Positions 18,145 through 25,710 of a stretch of DNA of 61,125 bases are shown piece after piece; the first letter of the stretch is position 1, and each line of letters starts with the position of its first letter. The notes beneath the pieces are model-generated. The model had not been told where the DNA came from, did no database searches, and was given only the letters and a program-made list of their open reading frames with translations. A program made the position numbers and the translations under genes. The stretch is from the NCBI GenBank assembly GCA_000621765.1, contig JHXJ01000019.1, forward strand, positions 1-61,125. The letters run 5' to 3'. The DNA comes from Ruminococcaceae bacterium AB4001 (GTDB lineage: Bacteria; Bacillota; Clostridia; Saccharofermentanales; Saccharofermentanaceae).

Positions 18145-19231
18145 CCTCCTTCCTTACGATCTTGAAGTTTGCGGCAAAGTCGGCAACCAGTACCGAGAAC
18201 AGGATAATACCCTGTAAGAGATCGGCATAATTGCTGTCGATGGCAGGATACTGGGTGGCAGCAGCCTGACAACCGTACTGCAGGATAGAGATCAATACCG
18301 ATGTGACAAATACTGCAGGAACGCTGAGCTTACTGAGCCATGCGACAATAATTCCGGTCCATCCGACATTGTTGGTTATCGTATCGGAGATCGTTCCGGC
18401 AGAAGATACTGCAAGAGCAGCGGCAAGACCTATCATCGCAGAGGAGATGAACATCGTGCGGAGAACGATCTTTCCAACGCTCATTCCTGCGTATTTTGCA
18501 GTGGCGCTGCTGTCGCCGACGACTGAGATCTCATATCCCTGCTTTGTATATTTCAGATAGACAAACACGATTGCCGTAAGAGCGAGCGCGATGAGAACGG
18601 ACCAGAGAAGTTTAAACTGTCCGATGGGGATTCCTGCCATAACTGCAGAATCCGGGAATGTACCGAACTTCGGCCTCTCGGAGTCATCTCTTAAGAAGAA
18701 GTTCCAATCGGCTTTTGTCTCACCGATATATCTTATGACGTAGAGCATGATGTAGTTGATCATGAGGGTCATCAATGTCTCGTTTGTGTTGAACTTTACC
18801 TTAAGTGCCGCTACGGCGATTCCGATTATTCCGCTCGAGATCATGGCCGCGAGACACATAAGGAGAACGGTAACGAAATTCGGCATTCCGGTACTGTTGA
18901 AAGCGACGATAGAAGCTGCGATCGCGCCGATAAGGAATTCACCCTCGCCTCCGATATTCCAGAAGCGCATCTTGAATGAAAGGCTCAGCGCAAGTGAAGT
19001 GATGAGGAGCGGGACAAAGATCTTAAGAAGACCTTCAATGCTCTTGTAGCCGTATCTGTTTCCGACAAGTCCTATCGTGAACATTCTTCCGTAATAATCC
19101 AGCGGATTAATGCCTAAAGCGACAAGAATTATCGCGCCGATAATAAGCGAAACGAGTATTCCGATCGCATAGTAGATCAGAGTTCTTTTCAAACGGGCAT
19201 CAGCTCTTCTTACCAGATGATATTTTCTCAT
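18128..19231 (-). CDS. Nucleoside ABC transporter permease, NupP/YufP type
   Basis: A 367-residue membrane protein, the partner of the smaller permease. It has a basic N-terminus, about nine hydrophobic segments, FKMRFWNIGGEGEFLIGAI and an EISVVGDSSATAKYAGMSV cytoplasmic loop that matches the ATPase-coupling region of this family. Its start overlaps the ATPase stop by one base and its end overlaps the next permease, so the genes are translated as a chain. Confidence 0.88.
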   Translation of the reverse strand: MRKYHLVRRADARLKRTLIYYAIGILVSLIIGAIILVALGINPLDYYGRMFTIGLVGNRYGYKSIEGLLKIFVPLLITSLALSLSFKMRFWNIGGEGEFLIGAIAASIVAFNSTGMPNFVTVLLMCLAAMISSGIIGIAVAALKVKFNTNETLMTLMINYIMLYVIRYIGETKADWNFFLRDDSERPKFGTFPDSAVMAGIPIGQFKLLWSVLIALALTAIVFVYLKYTKQGYEISVVGDSSATAKYAGMSVGKIVLRTMFISSAMIGLAAALAVSSAGTISDTITNNVGWTGIIVAWLSKLSVPAVFVTSVLISILQYGCQAAATQYPAIDSNYADLLQGIILFSVLVADFAANFKIVRKEDAKNA

Positions 19232-20805
19232 TAGGCTTTGCCCTCCTCATCAGTAATAGCTGAATCTTTTGCGATACCGTCAGTCTTTCCTTCTTTGTTG
19301 ACGATATTGACCGTTCCCGTCATCATGAGACCGATATCTTCCTTGGTCGTATGATCGCTGTTTACAACGCCCTGGAGCCTGCCGTGACATATGACCATGA
19401 TCTTGTCGCAGAGAGCGAGCATAACATCAAGATCTTCACCGACGAAAAGGATGCCTACGCCCTTTTTCTTCTGCTCGTTGAGAATATTGTAGATAGTGTA
19501 GGATGAATTGATGTCCAGTCCTCTTACAGGGTAAGCGGTAATGAGAACATTTGGTCCGGACTTGATCTCACGGCCCAAAAGGACCTTCTGGACATTACCG
19601 CCGGAAAGACGTCTTACCGGAGTCTCTGTCGAAGGCGTAACGACCTCAAGTCTGTCGATGACTTTTTGGGCTTCGATGCGCGCAGTTTTTCTGTCGACAA
19701 AGATACCCTTTGATTCGTTGTAATTCTTTAGGATCATGTTGTCGGTTATGGACATTGAAGGAGCAAGACCCATACCGAGACGGTCTTCCGGAATGAAACT
19801 CATGGAGATGCCGTGCTCGAGGATCTTCTTAGGAGACATTCCGACGATGCTCTCGCCTTCATGGATCATCTGTCCTTCTTCGATCTTACGAAGTCCTGCG
19901 ATCGCTTCGCAGAGTTCTTTCTGGCCTGAGCCCGCGATTCCGGCAACACCGAGCATCTCTCCGCCTCTTATGTAGAAATTGATGTGGTCGACCGCGATCG
20001 CACCTTCATCATTCTTAACCGTGAGATCTCTTATCTCAAGAAGAGGATGGGTCTTATCCATTACCGGTCTTTCGATATTCAGTTCGATCTTACGGCCTAC
20101 CATGAGTTCCGTAAGAGTCTTTTCATTTGTTTCTTTGGTAACTACCGTATCGATGTATTCACCGTGTCTTAAAACGGCTACGCGGTCAGAGATAGCCATA
20201 ACTTCATTGAGCTTATGAGTGATGATTATGATCGAATGACCCTCTTCCTTCATCTTACGGAGCACGGCGAAAAGACGCTCAATTTCCTGAACGGTCAGAA
20301 CTGCAGTGGGTTCGTCCAGGATTATTATCTTCGCGCCGTAGCAGAGGACCTTAAGTATCTCCAGTGTCTGCTTTTCGGATACCGCCATGTTGGCGACTAC
20401 CTTATCAAGATCTATGTCAAAGCCGAACTTTGCGGCTGTATCTTCGATTTTTTTACGGACGTCCGCTCCATGCAGGAAACGTCCCTCATTCCTTATTCCG
20501 ATACGGATATTCTCGAGCGCCGTAAACCGCTCGACCAGCTTGAAGTGCTGGTGAACCATTCCTATCCCGAGTTTTCCGGAATCTTCGGGAGAATTGATCT
20601 CCACCTTTTTTCCGTCAATAAAAATAGAACCGCTGTCGGGCATATAGATGCCCGACAGCATGTTCATAAGTGTCGTTTTACCTGATCCGTTCTCGCCAAG
20701 CAGAGCAAGGATCTCGCCCTTGGCAAGGGACAGGTTGATGTTCTTATTGGCCGCCACAGGACCGAAGCTTTTAGTTATTCCCTTTAGCTCTATGGCATAT
20801 TCCAT
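19231..20805 (-). CDS. Nucleoside ABC transporter ATPase with two nucleotide-binding domains
   Basis: A 524-residue protein with two ABC domains, as in NupO/YufO and other sugar/nucleoside importers. The first has Walker A GENGSGKTT near residue 37 and a VSEKQ signature, with Walker B KIIILDEPTAVL. The second has a degenerate Walker A (GIAGSGQKE), as is normal for the family, and LSGGNVQKVLLGREI followed by an unusual AYPVRGLD where QPTRGLD is typical. It drives import through the two permeases downstream. Confidence 0.92.
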   Translation of the reverse strand: MEYAIELKGITKSFGPVAANKNINLSLAKGEILALLGENGSGKTTLMNMLSGIYMPDSGSIFIDGKKVEINSPEDSGKLGIGMVHQHFKLVERFTALENIRIGIRNEGRFLHGADVRKKIEDTAAKFGFDIDLDKVVANMAVSEKQTLEILKVLCYGAKIIILDEPTAVLTVQEIERLFAVLRKMKEEGHSIIIITHKLNEVMAISDRVAVLRHGEYIDTVVTKETNEKTLTELMVGRKIELNIERPVMDKTHPLLEIRDLTVKNDEGAIAVDHINFYIRGGEMLGVAGIAGSGQKELCEAIAGLRKIEEGQMIHEGESIVGMSPKKILEHGISMSFIPEDRLGMGLAPSMSITDNMILKNYNESKGIFVDRKTARIEAQKVIDRLEVVTPSTETPVRRLSGGNVQKVLLGREIKSGPNVLITAYPVRGLDINSSYTIYNILNEQKKKGVGILFVGEDLDVMLALCDKIMVICHGRLQGVVNSDHTTKEDIGLMMTGTVNIVNKEGKTDGIAKDSAITDEEGKA

Positions 20806-20836
20806 AAAACATCCCCCAAATCAGTAATTTCCGTTA

Positions 20837-22048
20837 TCAGTTAACCTGAGTAACGCCTTCAACGTAATAGTTCATTGAACCTGTGATAACGCCGTCCTCA
20901 ACAGAAGGGCCGCCTGCAGCTACGATCTCTGCGCCATCGTTTGTAACGAGAGCAGCATTTGTCTTTTCAACTGCTACAGAACCAGCACTGCCAGAGAATG
21001 AGAGCTTAACGCCGGAGAATACATCCCACTCACCGTTCTTCATGAGGTTCTTTGCGAGCTCAACTGCTTCCTTAGTCTCAGGTTCGCAGTTGGAAGAAAG
21101 AGGTGAAATGTCAACAAGACCTGCGTTCAGACCTTCATAGTAGATACCGACCTTTGTCATGAAGTTAGCCGGATCTTCCATAGCTGCCTTCATAGCTGTT
21201 GCATAGTAAACATCCCAGTTCCAGATAGGAGCTGTAAGATGAGCTGCAGGAGCCTCAGTTGTCATGTCTGAGTTGTAGCCGCATCCGAAAACGCCCTTCT
21301 CGTTTGCAACGATCTGAGGCTGTGAAGAGTCGCAGTGCTGAGCGATAACGCAGCATCCGTATGTGTCGATGAGAGTCTCAGCTGCCTGTCTCTCAAGCTG
21401 CTGGTCGCCCCATGTGGAGATCTCGTAAACACTGACCTTTGCATCAGGGTTAACTGCCATGCATCCCATTGCGAATGCGTTGATACCGGAACATGTCTCA
21501 GCATATTCTGTACCCCATGCGGATACATATCCGATGTTGTTATTGCCTAAAGCGAGAGACTTATATCCAGCTGCGATACCTGCAAGGTAACGTGCCTGAT
21601 AGATTCTTCCAAAATAGTTATTGAAGTTCTTGTCGTTGGAAAGATATCCGGTTGCATGAGAGAAGATGATGTCCGGATATTCCTTAGCCTTCTCTTCGAA
21701 AGCGTTGATATAACCGAAGCTGATACCGAAGATGATGTTGCATCCGTTACCTGCGAGCTGGTCGATAGCCTGCTTAACCTTCTCGTCGTCCTCAGGAACG
21801 TTATCAACGATGAAGAGATCCTTTGCAGGATCAAGGCCGACCTTCTTCATGCCTTCGGTAACACCCTTGTGATGTGCATAGGTGTAACCTGATGTGTCGT
21901 TTTGGCTGTTGATGTAAATAGCACCTACCTTGAAAGATGCCTTGCTTCCGCCACCATTGCCCCCGTTAGCTGAACTGCAGCCTGCAAGTGCGAAAACAGA
22001 AGTAACTGCAAGCGCAGCAGCTACTACCATCGAAATGAGTTTTTTCAT
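20837..22048 (-). CDS. BMP family purine nucleoside-binding lipoprotein
   Basis: A 403-residue lipoprotein. The signal peptide ends in a lipobox LAGC, followed by a Ser/Asn/Gly linker. The mature part is a BMP/PnrA-type substrate-binding protein: KVGAIYINSQNDTSGYTYAHHKG, then DELVDNVP-like VDNVPEDDEKVKQAIDQLAGNGCNIIFG and IGYVSAWGTE. It captures a nucleoside, probably a purine given the adjacent xpt, and hands it to the permeases. It has a good AAGGAGG site. A hairpin with T-tail between xpt and this gene may tune its expression. Confidence 0.9.
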   Translation of the reverse strand: MKKLISMVVAAALAVTSVFALAGCSSANGGNGGGSKASFKVGAIYINSQNDTSGYTYAHHKGVTEGMKKVGLDPAKDLFIVDNVPEDDEKVKQAIDQLAGNGCNIIFGISFGYINAFEEKAKEYPDIIFSHATGYLSNDKNFNNYFGRIYQARYLAGIAAGYKSLALGNNNIGYVSAWGTEYAETCSGINAFAMGCMAVNPDAKVSVYEISTWGDQQLERQAAETLIDTYGCCVIAQHCDSSQPQIVANEKGVFGCGYNSDMTTEAPAAHLTAPIWNWDVYYATAMKAAMEDPANFMTKVGIYYEGLNAGLVDISPLSSNCEPETKEAVELAKNLMKNGEWDVFSGVKLSFSGSAGSVAVEKTNAALVTNDGAEIVAAGGPSVEDGVITGSMNYYVEGVTQVN

Positions 22049-22062
22049 AAACTGCCTCCTTC

Positions 22063-22091
22063 AAAAAAATATATGCAAAGCAAATGCATAT
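22063..22091 (-). terminator. Terminator-like hairpin between xpt and the BMP lipoprotein gene
   Basis: ATATGCA and TGCATAT pair around a seven-base loop and are followed on the minus strand by ATTTTTTT. It lies just before the lipoprotein ribosome-binding site, so it could act as a partial terminator or attenuator inside the operon. Confidence 0.5.
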
Positions 22092-22111
22092 CGTAATTAA
22101 TCTTCAGGTCT

Positions 22112-22696
22112 TTACTGCGGCCTGAATTCAAGTGAGTCGTCTGTCATCCTGTCGATTATTGCAAGAGACTCGACCCTTATGCCCTCTGCACGGAGAGCAT
22201 CTCCTCCGCCCTGGAATCCCTTTTCTATCGCGATCGCGCAGCCGGCAAGCTTGGCACCTGCCTGAGATACGATCTCAATGAGACCGTTCAGGGCATTGCC
22301 CTTGGCCAGGAAATCATCGACTATCAGGATGGTATCTTCGCCAGTGATGTAATCACCTGATACCACTACGTCGTAAGTCTGCTGATGCGTATAAGAGTAA
22401 ACCTTGGAAGTAAGTATGTTTCCGGTGACATTCAAAGATGAATGCTTCTTTGCAAATACTACAGGGACACCCATTGCAAGTCCTACCGCAAAAGCTATAG
22501 CAATGCCGGAAGACTCTATGGTCAAGACCTTGGTAACATTGTCACCCTCATAAAGCCTGGCGATCTCATCGCCCATGCTCTTAATAAGATCAGTATCTAT
22601 CTGCTGATTCAGGAAACTTCCTACCTTGAGCACCTCTCCCGGAAGGATCTTGCCTTCGGAAAGGATCCTTTGTTCTAACTCGCGGATAAAAATCAC
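22112..22696 (-). CDS. xpt: Xanthine phosphoribosyltransferase
   Basis: A 194-residue purine salvage enzyme that makes XMP from xanthine and PRPP. Similarity to Xpt runs along the whole length (RILSEGKILPGEVLKVGSFLNQQID, TIESSGIA, VPVVFAKKHSSL), with the PRPP loop VDDFLAKGNALNG. The start is uncertain. GTG at 22696 lies directly against an AGGGGGG run, leaving no normal spacing, while family proteins begin near the fourth codon, which is ATC with about 9 bases spacing. A strong promoter (22723-22751) precedes it. I find no purine riboswitch in the short leader. Confidence 0.92.
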   Translation of the reverse strand: MIFIRELEQRILSEGKILPGEVLKVGSFLNQQIDTDLIKSMGDEIARLYEGDNVTKVLTIESSGIAIAFAVGLAMGVPVVFAKKHSSLNVTGNILTSKVYSYTHQQTYDVVVSGDYITGEDTILIVDDFLAKGNALNGLIEIVSQAGAKLAGCAIAIEKGFQGGGDALRAEGIRVESLAIIDRMTDDSLEFRPQ

Positions 22697-22722
22697 CCCC
22701 CTGATCTAGGAAACACTTAATA

Positions 22723-22751
22723 ATATTATAATTATTACAAACGTGTGTCAA
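22723..22751 (-). promoter_or_regulatory. Strong sigma-70 promoter for xpt and the nucleoside transporter
   Basis: TTGACA (22751-22746) and TAATAT (22728-22723) are 17 bases apart on the minus strand, close to the consensus, 27 bases upstream of xpt. Confidence 0.75.
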
Positions 22752-22777
22752 ACGGGTTTGGAAGATTTCGAACACTA

Positions 22778-23434
22778 TTATGCGGCAGGTGTATAATCTC
22801 CGATCACGGATGTGATATAGTCTGCCAAGGCATTTGAAAAATCGGCTCCTCCGGCCACTACAGCAGATTCAGGCAAAGGGTTTTCCGTATAACCTTTCCC
22901 GCGGCAGTAATATATCGAGCTGCCCTCCCCGCTGTGGACCCTGCGGTGGGAAAGGACCGTACAGAGCAATTCTGATGCATCATCACCCACAGCAATGACA
23001 GGCACGCCGTTTTCCGCGATCGAATTAAGCAGCGCCTTGGTTCCGTTCTCGGTTAGTTCAGGAGTTCCCGTGATCACTATCAGCATGTGTGAAGGATACT
23101 CGATCGGGACATCATCGGCAACGACCGCACCCTTTTCCGTATATTCCGTAAAACTGAACGATGGTCCTTTTACCGGGAGATTGTCATTTGAAGCGCTCTG
23201 CGGAGCGACGAACCTGATAACGGGTGAAAGCTTTTCCAACTCTACAGGAGCCTGACCGATCCAATAGATGGCAAGATCCTCTGAAGCCAAAGCTTCCAGT
23301 TTTGCGTCAAGTTCAGCCTTGCGGTCGATCGCTCCCTGTCTTTTCTTACTCGATCCGAAAAGGATGGCGACAAAAAGGAAGAACATCGCCGCAAGAACAG
23401 TCAGTATGATTATTCCGGTCTTACCCTTACTCAT
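22778..23434 (-). CDS. Membrane-anchored protein of unknown function
   Basis: A 218-residue protein. Residues 6-25 form a single N-terminal membrane segment, followed by a basic stretch and a globular part with alternating strands and helices (HMLIVITGTPELTENGTKALLNSI, VPVIAVGDDASELLCTVLSH). No family is recognised; the layout loosely resembles a Rossmann-like fold. It starts 2 bases after the SseB-family gene, so the pair is almost certainly co-translated and probably functionally linked. Confidence 0.6.
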   Translation of the reverse strand: MSKGKTGIIILTVLAAMFFLFVAILFGSSKKRQGAIDRKAELDAKLEALASEDLAIYWIGQAPVELEKLSPVIRFVAPQSASNDNLPVKGPSFSFTEYTEKGAVVADDVPIEYPSHMLIVITGTPELTENGTKALLNSIAENGVPVIAVGDDASELLCTVLSHRRVHSGEGSSIYYCRGKGYTENPLPESAVVAGGADFSNALADYITSVIGDYTPAA

Positions 23435-23436
23435 TC

Positions 23437-24180
23437 TCAGTCATCTTCCCTTGTAGCAAACGGCTTAACGCCTTCTATTACTTTTTTCGCGAAGTCCTCG
23501 GAATCCGATACGACCATGGCATCCATGTTATCGAGATAGGGAAGACAGTATTTTCTAAGGTTTTCCAAAGTATATTTCAGAGGTTCGCCTTCGCCTTCGG
23601 CATTCGCGACTATGAGCCAGATAAGACGGTCAGTACCGTTCTCCCTCATAAGTCTCACCCAGATCTTAGACACGGTCGATTCAATCTGGAGATAACCGTC
23701 CAGGGCTTTCTTAAGTTCCGGAGGATATTTATCCGGCTCTCCGACCTTGGCGGTTCCGTCGCCTCCGATGCCCATCTGCGCGGCTATCATCTTGAGCATT
23801 TCCTTACCGAACAGGACTTCCTCCGAACCCGGGTTGATAACAAAGCCCGAGAGATCCATTTTCGGCGCCATGACAACATCGATGAGATCTGCAAATCCGG
23901 CAAGCACGCCATTCTGGTGCTCCTTCTTACCTTCGAACGCAACCTCAAAACTGTCTGAATCGCAATAAACGACCATGTACTTCAGGCCCTTGGAATCGCT
24001 TACGGCATGAAAGCTGTAATTGCCATCGCTGCCATCAACGGGAACGATGAATCTTGAGACTGCAGCTTCTTTAAGAACGGCGATCATGTTCTCTTCAGAG
24101 CTGTCCTGACGGATCCTTCCGAGAAGCTCGACCAGTTTCTCATTTTCTATACGTTCGATCTTGTTCGGATCATCACTCAT
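23437..24180 (-). CDS. SseB family protein
   Basis: A 247-residue soluble protein. Residues 25-140 match the SseB N-terminal domain: LKEAAVSRFIVPV, YMVVYCDSDSFEVAF, DLIDVVMAPKMDLSGFVINPGSEEVLFGKEML. The C-terminal half (ALDGYLQIESTVSKIWVRLM) resembles the second SseB-type region. The biochemical role of these proteins in Firmicutes is not settled. It belongs to a five-gene minus-strand operon headed by malQ and is tightly linked to the membrane protein after it. Confidence 0.75.
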   Translation of the reverse strand: MSDDPNKIERIENEKLVELLGRIRQDSSEENMIAVLKEAAVSRFIVPVDGSDGNYSFHAVSDSKGLKYMVVYCDSDSFEVAFEGKKEHQNGVLAGFADLIDVVMAPKMDLSGFVINPGSEEVLFGKEMLKMIAAQMGIGGDGTAKVGEPDKYPPELKKALDGYLQIESTVSKIWVRLMRENGTDRLIWLIVANAEGEGEPLKYTLENLRKYCLPYLDNMDAMVVSDSEDFAKKVIEGVKPFATREDD

Positions 24181-24198
24181 CTTTATTACCTCTTATCT

Positions 24199-25128
24199 TC
24201 AAAATACGGCTTTGACAGCCCATGCCCAGAACATCAGTGTAACGAGCATGAAAATCATCGAAAGTGAAACGGTGCGGGCGCAAAAATGCGGAGCAACATC
24301 GTGATTCTCAGAATATATTACATTCATTGAGCCGCAGGGCAAAGCGCACATCAGTACCGCAACGCTCTTTGTCTCGGGAAGCATTGGTACAAACTGCGCA
24401 AGCAGCATAACCGCTCCCATCATAAGTGCCGGAAGGACAACAAGCCTCAGTGCCGATACAATATATGCTTTCTTATCGGTAATGAGCTTTTTGATCTTTA
24501 CGCCTGCCAGCATGGAGCCCATGACCATCATGGACATCGGCACCGTCATATCACCTATCAGTTTAAAGGTCTCACCAATAAGCGCTGGCATCCTCCACGG
24601 AATGATGAAGAGGATTATCGCAAGGAAAGATGCGACCGAGACAGGATTCTTGAATATCTCCACGAACCTGAACTTCGGTTTGCGCGAAAACAGATAGACT
24701 GCATACGTATAGAAAAACAGATTGTAGCAGAGGTTAAATACGGCAGCCAGAAGAAGTCCGTAGTTTCCAAACAGAGCTTCCATGAGCGGAAACCCAACAA
24801 ATCCGGTATTTGCAAATACCGTGCATGTAACCATGATCCTCCGTTCATCTTCCGACATCTTCGCCTTCTTTAATGAAAGCCTGAGGACGAAAAGCGAAAC
24901 AGCATAATACCCTATTGCCGCAGCGGCCAGGATGATCATTCCGTTCACTGCCTCATTCGAGTAGGTGTGCTGGCTTGAATTCAGGATCATGAAAGGCAGC
25001 ACTGCAGTAAGCAGTATCTTTGAAAGAGCCTTTTCAGCCTGCTGGTCAATGACCTTGGTCTTGTTCAGAACAAAGCCCAAAGCAAGGAAAACGAATATCT
25101 TGAAAAATACAATATAGACCTGAATCAT
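24199..25128 (-). CDS. AEC family transporter
   Basis: A 309-residue membrane protein with about ten hydrophobic segments of the auxin efflux carrier (AEC) family, including FKIFVFLALGFVLNKTKVID at the N-terminus, TVFANTGFVGFPLMEALFG in the middle and LMCALPCGSMNVIYSENHD near the end. Bacterial members export or import small organic anions; the substrate is unknown. The ATG at 25128 is chosen because it overlaps the preceding stop as ATGA, a classic coupling arrangement. Confidence 0.85.
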   Translation of the reverse strand: MIQVYIVFFKIFVFLALGFVLNKTKVIDQQAEKALSKILLTAVLPFMILNSSQHTYSNEAVNGMIILAAAAIGYYAVSLFVLRLSLKKAKMSEDERRIMVTCTVFANTGFVGFPLMEALFGNYGLLLAAVFNLCYNLFFYTYAVYLFSRKPKFRFVEIFKNPVSVASFLAIILFIIPWRMPALIGETFKLIGDMTVPMSMMVMGSMLAGVKIKKLITDKKAYIVSALRLVVLPALMMGAVMLLAQFVPMLPETKSVAVLMCALPCGSMNVIYSENHDVAPHFCARTVSLSMIFMLVTLMFWAWAVKAVF

Positions 25129-25706
25129 CTGATCAGATAAGCCCTGCACGGCGAACCGTCGCATCCTTCAATGTTGAGAGGCGCAGCATTCAGAAAATAC
25201 TTTCCTTCATCAACTCCATCCAACACTATGCCTTCGAGAAGGACCATGTCAGATCCCAGCAGGATCAGGTGCACTTTCATCGGAGCTTCAACGGGACCTA
25301 CCGTCTGGCTTTCGTTTCCGAGAAGCAGAAGCTTTTCTTTCGCAAATACCTCTGCGGCCTGTTCGGTAACCGTTACTTCGCCTGCGATGAGTATCCTTTT
25401 GTCAGCGCCAGCCTGCCTAGCCCTGCTGACGATCTCAACTGCCTTTTCAGCAGTGATATCGCCTTCATCTCTTGCAACGAAGCAGTCTCCGACAAACGGT
25501 TCCAGACCGCACTGTCCTATCGTTTTTCCTTCATTTACAAAGTGAAAAGGAGCATCGACATGAGTACCGTTATGAAGACACATCGAGAGCTTTGAAAGAT
25601 TGCATACATCGCCATTTGCAATCCTCAAAACGCTTTCGGCGACCGGGCTCGGATCACCCGGATATACTCTGCAGCTTAATACTTCCTGTGAAATGTCGAT
25701 GATCAT
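25125..25706 (-). CDS. Cyclase family protein (kynurenine formamidase-like)
   Basis: A 193-residue metal-dependent hydrolase of the cyclase/KynB family. The start MIIDISQEVLSCRVYPGDPSP and the motif HNGTHVDAPFHF, holding the metal-binding His and Asp, are diagnostic; a later SQTVG and GVDEGKYFLNAAPLNIEGCDGSPCRAYLI complete the family pattern. The natural substrate cannot be told from sequence. It starts 4 bases after malQ and overlaps the AEC transporter start by ATGA, so a link between this hydrolase and that transporter is plausible. Confidence 0.85.
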   Translation of the reverse strand: MIIDISQEVLSCRVYPGDPSPVAESVLRIANGDVCNLSKLSMCLHNGTHVDAPFHFVNEGKTIGQCGLEPFVGDCFVARDEGDITAEKAVEIVSRARQAGADKRILIAGEVTVTEQAAEVFAKEKLLLLGNESQTVGPVEAPMKVHLILLGSDMVLLEGIVLDGVDEGKYFLNAAPLNIEGCDGSPCRAYLIR

Positions 25707-25710
25707 TTTT

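Noticed and set aside
22697-22777. Purine riboswitch upstream of xpt
   Set aside because: I looked for the conserved core and paired arms and found none; the predicted leader is only about 20 bases.
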